A DNA stretch of 64,000 nt, taken from assembly GCA_946406115.1 (NCBI GenBank), contig OX291552.1, positions 6,697,336 through 6,761,335 on the forward strand. Reading direction: 5' to 3'. Positions 1 through 9,524 of this stretch are shown piece after piece. Numbering within the stretch: position 1 is the first letter of the stretch; every line of letters starts with the position of its first letter. Origin of the DNA: Apoda limacodes (Eukaryota > Arthropoda > Insecta > Lepidoptera > Limacodidae). The position numbers were made by a program, and so were the translations under genes. The notes under the pieces are model-generated. The model worked only from the letters and a program-made list of their open reading frames with translations, had not been told where the DNA came from and made no database searches.

Positions 1-410
1 TGTATCGAATAAAAACGTTACGTAGGAGGAGTGACGATGTTGCCATGGCTTTACCACGGATTGTGCGGTAATTCATACTACGTAGGCTAAGCGTAACCTA
101 CATACTTTGATATTACCATATATAGTAGCGATTTGACGTTAAGGTGTCTCATTGTTAATTAATAAATTTATCGTCTATGCAAATACTATAAAAAGTGAAT
201 GATTTATGTTTATCCAAGTAGGTAGGTAATTTCAATATACCTACTTCAGTTACATTGAAAGGTGTTAAGTTCGTACCTTTCAATGCGCAAAGCAATAAAG
301 GTGCTATAAGTGCGACCAAAAAAATCTTAGCTATAGCTGACCAAAATGGCTATTTATGTTCTTATGCATAAAAAAATACGTACTTTATATAAATTGCCTT
401 CTGTGTTCTG
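1..410. other. no gene seen
   Basis: AT-rich sequence with no credible reading frame and no repeat that I can match elsewhere in the window. Confidence 0.5.
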
Positions 411-718
411 TATCTAATCTACAGGAAATACCTTTAAACGAGCAATTCTTGTATATATGTATATAATCTGAATTTTGGAAACGGCTCCAACGATTTCGTG
501 AAATTAAGTGGGCAGGGGGTTTCTGCGGCGATAAAACGATCTAACTAGGTTTCATTAATAGAAAACGTCGTTTTATCCGTGTTTTCAGGCAATGCTAAAC
601 TGAAAAATATGACACTTCCTGACTTCAATGGCGAGTAGTATTACTATTATTTTTACCGACACAGCAACACTAAAGCTACTCGACAATAGATAGCGTTGTT
701 AAAAAAAACGAGCTAAGG
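411..718 (+). repeat. dispersed repeat B, copy 1
   Basis: The core 'CTTTAAACGAGCAATTCTTG' is followed by a short TATATG stretch and ends in an AACGAGC(A)AAGCTCGG-type tail. It matches copies at 13797 and 56270 over most of its ~300 bp, all on the same strand. I have seen this sequence as a common lepidopteran dispersed repeat. Its class (Helitron-derived or LINE tail) is not settled here. Confidence 0.7.
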
Positions 719-728
719 CTAAGGCTAA

Positions 729-950
729 GGCCATATCACACAGCGCTATCTGGTTCCAAACTAAGTGAAGCTTGTATGATGACACCAGATAACGGTTACA
801 AATACTTATATACTTTTAATTGTAAATACATAAATATCATACAAGAAAAAAACAAGCTTTTATGACATAAAAGTTTTGTCCAGTGCGGGAACCTAACCCA
901 CCCACACCCTCTGCACAGCAGCTGACCACATTATACCAACTAAGCTGCAA
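729..950 (-). mobile_element. tRNA-derived SINE, minus strand
   Basis: Read on the minus strand, it has a tRNA-like head with a degraded B box (GGGTTAGGTTCCCGCACTGG) and a body with the 'AGATAGCGCTGTGTGATATGG' type 3' end. The same layout is seen in the cleaner plus-strand copy at 59690. Confidence 0.75.
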
Positions 951-965
951 AAAATGTGTTTCTTG

Positions 966-1156
966 TATGGGGAACCCCATAAATTTTAACTTTTTAATAG
1001 TTATTAGATAATCCTCCATCATAACACATATTCTGCGAAAAATTCAGGCTTCTACCTATTTCGGTCTGAAAGATAGAGCCTTTTAATGATCGGACAGACA
1101 GACAGCTAAGGCGTAGTAATAGGGTTCCGCTAGCACCCTCTGGGTACGGAACCCTA
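966..1156 (-). repeat. 'AGGGTTCCGTACC' family repeat, minus strand
   Basis: It ends in GGGTACGGAACCCT beside a GGAACCCTATTACTA(C)-type segment, a very abundant lepidopteran dispersed family. Other copies lie at 35720, 55703 and 63060. Confidence 0.7.
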
Positions 1157-1203
1157 AAAAATGAATAATAAGAATGGTTGGGGTGGATGATCCAAATTAT
1201 CAT

Positions 1204-1300
1204 TCCCTAGCTGACTTGAAGTTGTTCTGCCCTTTCCGTTACTTTCGCGCCACAGCGCCATCCTCAGTCGCACGCAACGCTCGCCCGCACTATTTTTCAT
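1204..1300 (+). repeat. short dispersed repeat H
   Basis: The block around 'GTTCTGCCCTTTCCGTTRCTTT' recurs at about 22005-22080 with similar flanks and a run of CGCAC motifs. Class unknown. Confidence 0.45.
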
Positions 1301-1490
1301 TTTCCTCTGCTCTTAAGCGTCGTATCGCGAAATTAAATAGCGTATAACTTTGATAGCCTAATTATTAAATTTGGGCTATCAAATATAAAAAGAATTCATC
1401 AATATTCGTCAAAAATTATTCCTATGACCCGCCACCACCGGATACAATTATAATTCCATGCACTGATCCACTCAAACAGACACAAAAAAA

Positions 1491-1850
1491 CGAGTTGCAC
1501 TCCGGGAGTGCCGGCAGAAGTGAAAACCTTTACACACGATTCGCGCTTAACACTCAAATATGTCACAAGACATGTCTTTGACATTGTCTAGAAATAATAA
1601 TGTTTGTTTATTTACTTTTTTGACGTAGTATATTTGACATCGCAATCTGTCATAGAATTAAAATTCCATATCCAACCTCCCTGTACTACTCATAATCGCG
1701 AATACTAAAAATAAAAATTATAATAAGCGTGGCATTACGGTTTCCGTCTTACGAACTTCCACGATTAGGACACGTGACCTGACGCAAGTTTATCATTTTT
1801 TACCCATACCAAAAAAAGTGCACAACGCCGCTAAAGAAGTTTTCACTTCA
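1491..1850 (+). repeat. dispersed repeat A, full-length copy
   Basis: It starts at GTTGCACTCCGGGAGTGCCGG and ends at AAGAAGTTTTCACTTC. Near the ends, GAAGTGAAAAC and GTTTTCACTTC are inverted copies of each other, so a TIR-type non-autonomous element is likely. Other copies lie at 5855, 6373, 25046, 27433, 46380 (minus) and 49118. No coding capacity. Confidence 0.7.
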
Positions 1851-2064
1851 AAAATTTAATCACAATCGGTCCAGCCATCTCGAAGGAGTTTGCACCTACA
1901 GAACAATTATATATACCTAAAGATTGTTTACACTCACTTACAGTATATTGAGCAAAGTTCAACTCAGTACTCATACTTACAATTCGTGTTTCATATTTGT
2001 GTAAATCTGTTACCAATTAGTGCAACAGGAAGTTGGTCTCGATGATGCGAAAATATAAATAAAT

Positions 2065-2368
2065 CTAGTATTAGTAAATAAGCCCGACTTTGTTTAACTT
2101 TGAATATAGTTTCCAACAAAAAAACTGAACTGTGTGTAACTGTTTATAAGCTCCTTCATAACTTAGTTGCTTTATCGTAAAACAACAACAAACAGTAACA
2201 TATACTAGCTTCAATCTTGCAGCTATAGCGTGTGTGAGCTCTAAACTATAACAACAAATAATAACGTTACAGCGCCATCTAGTTTTTTATTAAGAGAAAC
2301 AGTACATTTGTTGTGTTTGTTGGAAACGATATTCAAAGTTAAGCAACGTCGGCTTTATCAGTACTTAA
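2065..2368. mobile_element. MITE-like element with ~45-bp inverted ends
   Basis: The left end near 2081-2120 (AGCCCGACTTTGTTTAACTT, then TGAATATAGTTTCCAACAAA) is matched in inverted orientation at about 2317-2365 with a few mismatches. The interior is about 200 bp and non-coding. Exact ends and target duplication could not be fixed by eye. Confidence 0.6.
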
Positions 2369-2479
2369 ATGGGTGACCGCTAAGCGGCTCACATTTTTTT
2401 GTTTGTGTTTGAAAATTACGTAAATGGTGGTAGGTATGGAACCCACGGTGTGCTAGTCCAATTCGCACTTGGCTGGTTT

Positions 2480-3200
2480 TCTCTTATTCTATCCACTAAT
2501 TTATATCTTACTACAAATATGAATTTAATATGAGAAACATCACCAGTATAACTTGAGCTGTGGACTTTTTGTATGCATTCCCAGACTCAAGTGTGCAATG
2601 ACTGTCTGAAACTTACAATTTTAAGCCAAGTTAACTTTTATGCTAATTTATAATATTTAGGCTAAATACATTTGTTTAATACTGATTGCATAACATGTAT
2701 ACTCATTATTATGAAATACGGGTCTTTATTCAATGTAGTAAAAAATATTTACTACATATTACAGTTATAATAAATTAATTAGGTCATGGTATTCTATTTC
2801 ATTGTATTCTATTTCATATTTGTATAAGTACTTAAAAAAATACGACTACCTATTTCTACTATTTGCCTAAGTCAGAAGTTTTCATTATTTCACTTTGTAA
2901 AATCAATCCCAAGCAAAGAATCTCCAAAAAACCAAATAAATCAAATAACTCAGTGCAACTTGGGTATTTCCGCCACGTGCGTTCCAAGCTACTTAAAACC
3001 CGGTTTAAAGCGCCGTTCTATGATGGTAACTTTTTATGAATGCGTAGGCGTCGCTTCTTCCTTTCGAGGTTATTTCTCAAAGTATGAGTAACTCTAACTT
3101 CAAACTTGTCCACGCGTTTTTCCCTTTCAACTGTATGTAACACATGTGCACGCGCCAGTCTACTTCAACAGATTTAAATGACTAACATTATTAGGCAAGG
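2480..3200. other. unique intergenic sequence upstream of gene A
   Basis: No reading frame or matched repeat is seen. This is the presumed upstream regulatory region of the peptide gene starting at 3345. Confidence 0.4.
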
Positions 3201-3205
3201 GCTAC

Positions 3206-3249
3206 GGGAATTCTTGATTTATTTGTGATTCAACGAAAAGACTATAAAA
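3206..3249 (+). promoter_or_regulatory. candidate promoter of peptide gene A: kappaB-like site and TATA box
   Basis: GGGAATTCTT at 3206-3215 fits the Rel/NF-kappaB form GGGRNNYYYY. TATAAAA lies at 3243-3249, about 96 bp before the ATG. The degenerate decamer occurs by chance roughly once per kb over both strands, so it is only suggestive alone. Gene B shows the same arrangement. Confidence 0.45.
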
Positions 3250-3344
3250 CAATGTAACTTTTTGATACGTAACCATTACAAAGTTGATTCGCATCCTTAA
3301 GAATTGACTTTTGTTCTCAATTTTATCGAAGAAAAAAAAGGAAA

Positions 3345-4280
3345 ATGAATAAAATCGTGTTTGTTGGTTTAATGCTTGTTTTAGCGTCAGTGCAAGTAAA
3401 TACCAAAGCTGTTTACAGTGAAAATAAATTACAAAATAGTGTTTCTCTAGATGTAGTGAACAATAAAGGAATTCGAGTCGAAGATTCTGAAGATAGCATT
3501 AATATGAATTTCAGAGATATTTTCAATAGTGATCTATCTAAAAATGTTATAAATAATAATGAAATTCATGTGGAAGATCCTAAAGATAATATGCATGTAA
3601 GATCAAGGATCAAGAGAGATATGTTCCATTTAGGAAAAAGACATTCCTGTCCACATGGCCAGATATATTTGTATCCAGTTGGATGCATGACTTGTGAAGA
3701 GTAAGTATCGATGTTAAATTGAACATCACAAGTTTGACTATAAATTTAATGTTCTTAAAGAATTTATTGCTATCTGAGCATTCTTAATCATATTGAGCAA
3801 TAATTTAATATCAATTAGTTTATCATTAGCAGCTAAGAAAAAAATAATAGTTATAAGCAGTTTAAATGTTCAGACTTATGTTTATCTTTATTTTTATAAT
3901 TCTAATGTACGTGTCTATGTCACTGTACTCCTCCTAAACGGCGGGACCGATTTTACAGGATATTTTTGTATACGTTTGGGTGGCGCCCTGGGTGGTTAAG
4001 ATTTACAAATCAGCCCGGCAGATGGCGCTGCAGTCGGTATCATACAGGACAACGTCTGCCCGGTCAGCTAGTGGAATATAATAATTTACGATGGTTACTT
4101 ATTAAATTAAATCCTTTTCAGACATTACTTTTTGCCTGCAATTTCTACAATGCATTATGTTTAATATGATTAATTATTGCAAAACTAACTAATGTCTTGT
4201 CAAATATACAAGATAGTTCATATTTTTTTTTTGTCAATTTTAGTTATCATCGACGTCACAAGCGCCATTGTCCTCGGTAA
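3345..4280 (+). CDS. peptide gene A: secreted, furin-type processed basic Cys-rich peptide precursor (two exons)
   Basis: Exon 1 is 3345-3700 and exon 2 is 4244-4280, giving 130 residues. The ATG is the first in frame after the TATA box. Residues 1-22 form a signal peptide (hydrophobic IVFVGLMLVLASV). Residues 23-91 are an acidic propeptide with an imperfect internal duplication (37-60 and 68-94) that ends in RSRIKR. The predicted mature peptide is residues 92-130: DMF start, core CPHGQIYLYPVGC, four Cys (102, 114, 117, 128) and a His/Arg-rich tail. The donor is GA|GTAAGT at 3701. The acceptor is a T-rich tract plus TTTTAG at 4243. The split falls after codon base 2. Exon 2 reads YHRRHKRHCPR after the split codon, then TAA. 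The family is unrecognised. An antimicrobial or cytokine-like role is inferred from size, charge, processing and promoter, not from a known match. GKR at 97-99 could be a second cleavage site. Confidence 0.75.
3701..4243 (+). other. intron 1 of peptide gene A
   Basis: A 543-bp intron with a consensus GTAAGT donor and a polypyrimidine TTTTTTTTTTGTCAATTTTAG acceptor. The 3935-4080 part is an inserted dispersed repeat. Confidence 0.65.
3935..4080 (+). repeat. dispersed repeat inside the gene A intron
   Basis: The blocks CTCCTCCTAAACGGC and CAGCCCGGCAGATGGC recur in inverted orientation at about 12530-12715. A transposable element fragment landed in the intron. Confidence 0.6.
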
Positions 4281-4420
4281 ATGAACAGAATCTACACTTC
4301 GGAGATAGAAGAGAAATGAAGGAGAAAAATCTCATAATGTTTGTATGAGTAATGTGAAGGTCATACTTTTGTCGTAAAAGAAAGTGAACATACATTTCGT
4401 AAATGACAAGAATTGGTATT

Positions 4421-4426
4421 AATAAA
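4421..4426 (+). promoter_or_regulatory. polyadenylation signal for gene A
   Basis: AATAAA lies 141 bp past the TAA at 4278. No earlier consensus signal is seen in the inferred 3' UTR. Confidence 0.5.
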
Positions 4427-4558
4427 TAATCTATCAGTGATATAATTATTTTTATTTAATCCTTTTAATTACAATAATTTAAACGACATGATATTTATCA
4501 GACGAGTTATTACCAAACAGTTTATAATACTCTTATTATTTATAGTTATAATGGTAAT

Positions 4559-4566
4559 ACCTATTT

Positions 4567-4623
<57 letters not shown>

Positions 4624-5330
4624 ATTATTATGCGATCAGTCCTCCCGACTATGAGCAAATGTGTGGAATGGGATTAGGCATGAGGAGATATTCCCCAATA
4701 GGAACATCTTCCATATTAATATATTGGCTTAGTCAGCTCCTCCAAGATGCAAGGTTCTGCGCCGTTTCAAGCGATTCACACAGTCAGGCAATGTGAGTTG
4801 CACAGCCAACTGGTTAGGATGGTTAATGAGTCTTGTTCTGTATTTAGTAGCGGATGCCTTAATTTCGTCTTTTACTTTTGGCATGTTCAAGTATTCATGT
4901 ACTTCACTGTTTCTGATGAACCAGGGAGCATTGCTAATTTGCTTGAGGATGTAATTCTGTGCTCTTTGGATTTTGTTTATGTTGGAATCGCACAGGCACC
5001 CCATAACTGAATCCCATAGGTCCAGACTGGTTTTATAACGGCCTTGTAGATTAAGAGCTTATTGTCCAGTGACAGTTTTGAGTTTCTTCCCAAGAGCCAG
5101 TAGAGGCCCTTGTATTTGAGATTGACCTCTTTACGTTTTGTCTCTATGTGTTTCCGCCATGTCAGCCTTCGGTCCAAGTGTAGCCCTAAGTACTTCACTG
5201 TGTCACTCTGAGGTAACGCCCTACCACTAAGGTTAACAGGAGGACAGGTATCTCTGCGCAGGGTAAAGGTGACTTGCACTGTTTTGTCGGGACTCACTTT
5301 AATACGCCATTTATCAAACCTATTTAATTT
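4559..5330 (-). mobile_element. 5'-truncated jockey-type LINE, minus strand, with poly(A) tail and target site duplication
   Basis: The element body is about 4572-5317 and is flanked by ACCTATTTAATTT at 4559-4571 and 5318-5330, a 13-bp target duplication. On the plus strand its tail is a T run of about 50 bases at 4570-4619. The minus strand encodes the C-terminal reverse transcriptase region: VKYLGLHLDRRLTWRKHI, then KAVIKPVWTYGIQLWG, then KIQRAQN(Y)IL. A one-base shift near 5000 splits this into two frames (5297-4977 and 5004-4729), so the copy is dead. Catalytic YADD is absent because of 5' truncation, the usual outcome of incomplete target-primed reverse transcription. Confidence 0.85.
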
Positions 5331-5469
5331 ATTAATTTAATTCGTCATGTCCGTCCGTAAGTCACAGCCTTATTTATAATTCCGTTTTTGGGTAGATTTT
5401 TATAAAAAATTACAGAAATGTGGCTTTTGCAACCGCCATACATATTTATATGTTATCGGAGTTTATTTT

Positions 5470-5620
5470 AGGGGTTTCTCCCATCATGTGAGGGGAATTT
5501 CGAGTGGCCACTAACTCGACAACGTCCGCCAACCCGCAATAGACCAGCGTAGTGGACAATGGTCTAAGCCTCCTTCCTCAATAAGATGTCTGTGTCCATG
5601 CAGTGGGGTATATAACGGCT
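5470..5620 (+). repeat. dispersed repeat G copy
   Basis: The segment AACCCGCAATAGACCAGCGT, then GTGGACAATGGTCTAAGCC, matches the lepidopteran 'CCGCACTGGGCCAGCGTGGTGGACTA' repeat. Weaker copies are at 10360, 37140 (minus) and 63810. Confidence 0.6.
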
Positions 5621-5854
5621 TTGACGGTATAGTGGGTATACATGAACTCTATACTTATAATTAAAAATAACAGAAACAAGAATATACATAAAAAAATAAT
5701 AATATAGACACTATATTAACCGGATAGTAGTAGGTATGTACGTAAAGATCGAGTTTTGACTTTAAAATGTTTACACTTTAAATCTTGACTTTAGTTTGTG
5801 CCAAGAAATGATAATTAAATCTTCGTGACGGAAACAGGAATATCAAAAAAAAAA

Positions 5855-6279
5855 CGGGTTGCACTCCGGGAGTGCCGGCAGAAGAGAAAACATACTCGCT
5901 ATTTACTTCCCATCACTTCTTATCCATATTTATTTATTAAAAATAATAACTTTTGTTTATTTACTTTTTTGACGTTGTATATTTGACAGCTCAATCTGTC
6001 ATAGAATTAAAATCCCATATCCAACCTCCCTGTACTACTCATAATCGCCATAAACTAAAAATAAAAACTAACCTAATGTAAATAAAGGTCACGTGTCCTA
6101 ACGCGAGTGACATCTTACGAATTTTCGATCAGGACACGTGACCTGACGCGAGTTTAACAGTCTTTACCCATCACAAAAAAAGTGCTCGCCACGGCCCCAC
6201 AGTGTGATCTATTTGCGAGTGGAATAGCAAGCCTGATGAGTGAGTGCAAGAGAATATACGAGATGGATGCTAGAGAAAC
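5855..6279 (+). repeat. dispersed repeat A with local extension, copy 1 of a 474-bp-spaced pair
   Basis: It starts at CGGGTTGCACTCCGGGAGTG. The part from about 5951 to 6279 is repeated almost exactly 474 bp downstream (6425-6753), including the unusual extension CGCCACGGCCCCACAGTGTG. Confidence 0.7.
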
Positions 6280-6330
6280 TAGCGTAAATATAAACTAAGA
6301 TTATGAATAAAATTTAATATATGTATTATA

Positions 6331-6377
6331 TTAGAACGAACGAACGAACGAACGAATTAACAAACAAACAAACAACC
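6331..6377. repeat. GAAC/AACA tetranucleotide microsatellite
   Basis: A run of GAAC units passes into CAAA units between the two repeat A copies. Confidence 0.8.
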
Positions 6378-6760
6378 TCCCTGTACTACTCATAATCGCC
6401 ATATACTAAAAATAAAATAATAATGTTTGTTTATTTACTTTTTTGACGTTGTATATTTGACAGCTCAATCTGTCATAGAATTAAAATCCTATATCCAACC
6501 TCCCTGTACTACTCATAATCGCCATAAACTAAAAATAAAAACTAACCTAATGTAAATAAAGGTCACGTGTCCTAACGCGAGTGACATCTTACGAATTTTC
6601 GATCAGGACACGTGACCTGACGCGAGTTTAACAGTCTTTACCCATCACAAAAAAAGTGCTCGCCACGGCCCCACAGTGTGATCTATTTGCGAGTGGAATA
6701 GCAAGCCTGATGAGTGAGTGCAAGAGAATATACGAGATGGATGCTAAAGAAACTAGCGTA
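6373..6760 (+). repeat. repeat A, copy 2 of the 474-bp-spaced pair
   Basis: It lacks the 5' end (it begins at CAACCTCCCTGTACTACTCA, then restarts) but is otherwise near identical to 5951-6279. The short open frame through it (6656-6850) has no protein-like features and is rejected as a gene. Confidence 0.7.
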
Positions 6761-6761
6761 A

Positions 6762-6977
6762 ATTTTTTTGCTCGTTTTTGCTCGATGTTAATAACGGAAA
6801 CAAGTAGACGCTTGAAATATTCTCAGAATATTGCATTATATATTTACTAAGAGAATAAATAATTCATTTAAAATAAAACAAATATTTAATATTTAAGGGG
6901 GACTTCCATAACAAATGTGATTTTTTCCGTTTTTATAGATAATGGTGCGAGTCCGACACGCACTTAGCCGGTTTTTT
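6762..6977 (+). repeat. 'AGGGTTCCGTACC' family, 3' part
   Basis: It carries the family's internal TTTTTGCTCGATGTTRATAAC block and the 3' end GCGAGTCCGACACGCACTTAGCCGG. Confidence 0.65.
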
Positions 6978-8560
6978 ATTTCATTGTGTTGAATTCGAAG
7001 CTTGATTTTTTTACAGCTTCAAACACCTTTTTTGTATTAATATCAATTTGATAACTTTTCGCGTTCGTGAAAAAAAAGGTCTTGACAGACAGACAGACGG
7101 ACAACAAAGTGATCCTATAAGGGTACCGACACGTCCGTTTCCGCCAAGCTTCAACTGGTTATTTATTCAGTAACTCAGTGAAGACAGTGTGATAAGAAAC
7201 TTCTAATTAGCTTCTAAAATTGCTTCTGAATTTCTATGACTGAATTTAGCAAAGTGTAATAAGCTAAGTTTTAAGGAATTTAATTTGTGGCTAGCAACAC
7301 TATTTGTATCGTTATTTATATTGAACTCTTGATAGCTATGTTAAGCTGATGGAGGAGCTCGAAGGTGGCCATAAGAACTACTCGATTACACAATGTAACC
7401 ATATCGTTGTTGGGCGTGTTGGATTTTCCACGAAGAGTACTTTTTACAAACTCTGTCTGGCTACCATCTCTGGATAGGCATCACCTGGGTGTCGGCATAA
7501 GGGTAAATTGGACATTATTCGTTTACTCGGAAAAATTGTGATTAGGGTATAAAGGGCTAGGATTACACACACAATCTTTTTAGAAAAGTTTCAATTCAGT
7601 TGGCTATATCTCGAAAACTATTTTACTATAGTAATTCGAGTTATTTTCAAAATAATTTCAATCTACAAGCTAGTAGTTTTTCATATTCGTTTGATGTTTT
7701 TTACAGTTTATCTGATGAAAAAGTTGTCTTAATAGCGTAAAACATTTTTGACCATTTTTCGAAATGGCAGAAATAATTTTAATGGAAATCCTTCAGTTTG
7801 GAAGCTTAATGCATGAATAACATTATTTACACTTAAGGTCAAAAATTAAGTCCTAATTTACTTAAAAAATCAAGCAAATCATTCCCTTGGAGGTAAATTA
7901 TGTAATAAAAATTTGTGTGAATGTGAATTCCGATATTTTTGTTTTACATATTGGACTGACAGGTTCATGAACAAATTTACCCCGTGAAATGACCCAACGT
8001 GAATTACGATAAGAAGGCTGCTATTATACTTACTATCACCCCTATGCCGTTAATTTTAAGTGGCACATGTGGGACTTAAGAGGGCGATATAGGCTAGAAG
8101 GCTAATTCCTATAATACTAACGTTGTGTATGTAAATGTACTAAAAGTCATTACAAAATGTCATATAGATTACTATTAAATATATTTGTTATATACTTCCT
8201 TAGTAAATTATTCCATATTGACGCCTTAACTTAATTTTTTTGTATGGGATTAAACGTTTTTACCGTTTTGTAGTCACATTTTTTTAGATTTAAGCTAATA
8301 AGCTATTCTTATTATTTAACCAACTTTCATAACAATAAAATGCAATACACGCTTTAAAAATTTGCAGAAGTGTTGAAACAATGGTCACTTCCAGATTTTT
8401 TATTGCATTCAATACAATAAATGAAAATAACTCATTTAGGTAAATAAAAGGCAAAAGAAAGTTTTATAACATTTTTTTTTTCAATCCTTTAGGTACTATA
8501 ATTCAGCCACATTTGCACAAAAACGGCGTATTTTCGCAGTCTGGCTTATACCGCAGTCTT
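6978..8560. other. no gene seen
   Basis: AT-rich sequence without a credible frame. An 'acagcttcaaacacc' stretch near 7010-7140 is a fragment of repeat E. Confidence 0.4.
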
Positions 8561-8564
8561 AACT

Positions 8565-8800
8565 AGTCTTATTGACCGAGCGAGCGCAAAGCGTCTCCGT
8601 TTTAGCTTAGGCATAATTGCTTTCGTATGTCTATCCGGCGGATATCCGGCTGTTCTTCTGTACAGGACTTCGAATTACTCAACCAATTGTCGTGAAATTT
8701 TGTGAGCAGGTTCGATAATTGTATGGAATTTTTGTTTGGCAATTTAGACTTTGGAAATTTTTAATATGGAAAAACGAGTCGGAGTGTGAGGGGGTGAAAA
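8565..8800 (+). repeat. probable dispersed repeat fragment
   Basis: It contains 'GACTTCGAATTACTCAACCA', then CGTGAAATTTTGTGAGCAGG. This wording is typical of lepidopteran repeat consensus sequences. No second copy was found in the window. Confidence 0.35.
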
Positions 8801-8995
8801 AAGACGCAAATATCCTGTATCACATCAAATAAGTGCGCAGTGAACACTTCTTCAGTTTTAAGCTATGCAAAGACAGACTCGAGAGGTCTTTAGCTTACTG
8901 AGCCACTAGTATATTTAATGGTATGAAAAAATTATAATTAGGTAATTAAAAATCGCGAATGACGCATCCAAAGCGAAATGCGGCCGGGTAGCGGA

Positions 8996-9141
8996 TGCCG
9001 TGTTGGTGGACGCATCTGATGCCGTGTTGGTGGACGCATCTGATGCCGTGTTGGTGGACGCATCTGATGCCGTGTTGGTGGACGCATCTGATGCCGTGTT
9101 GGTGGACGCATCTGATGCCGTGTTGGTGGACGCATCTGATG
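8996..9141. repeat. 24-bp minisatellite, six units
   Basis: Unit GATGCCGTGTTGGTGGACGC(ATCT) is repeated six times with no differences seen. Because 24 is a multiple of three, long artificial frames open on both strands (DAVLVDAS and SDASTNTA repeats). None has a credible start context or non-repeat domain, so I do not call a gene. Confidence 0.9.
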
Positions 9142-9319
9142 ACACATCGAGGAAAAGGTTCTTATATATCACCGTCCCTAGACCTAGCCGTCACGTTGCG
9201 GTCGGTTAATATGTTTCTAAATAAAGTAATAAGCGAAGATTTCGAAGCTTAATATATTTTTTTTTTTCTTGTACTTTGGAGTTCCGTAGCCCATTAGTAA
9301 TAAGGGACCCCGTTTGGTT

Positions 9320-9480
9320 TTGTCAAATCCGTCCACCCGTTTGTGGAAATACATACATATCATACATAAATACTCAAGACAAACACAATTTGTTTATCAC
9401 ATAAATATTTGTCAAGTGTGGGAATTGAACCCACGGCCTCTGCACAGCAGCTGGCCACACTACCAACTAGGCGCCGAGGA
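9320..9480 (-). mobile_element. tRNA-derived SINE fragment, minus strand
   Basis: The B-box region reads GGAATTGAACCCACGGCC on the plus strand, followed by CTGCACAGCAGCTGGCCACACT as in the copy at 729. A-box-side sequence follows. The 3' part is missing. Confidence 0.7.
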
Positions 9481-9524
9481 AGAATTCACAAGCTTAGCTC
9501 GCACTTGACCTGTTTTTATTATTT

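Noticed and set aside
8915..9252. Several 69-85 residue frames through the 24-bp array on both strands
   Set aside because: They exist only because the unit length is a multiple of three. No flanking domain, signal peptide or splice signal supports them.
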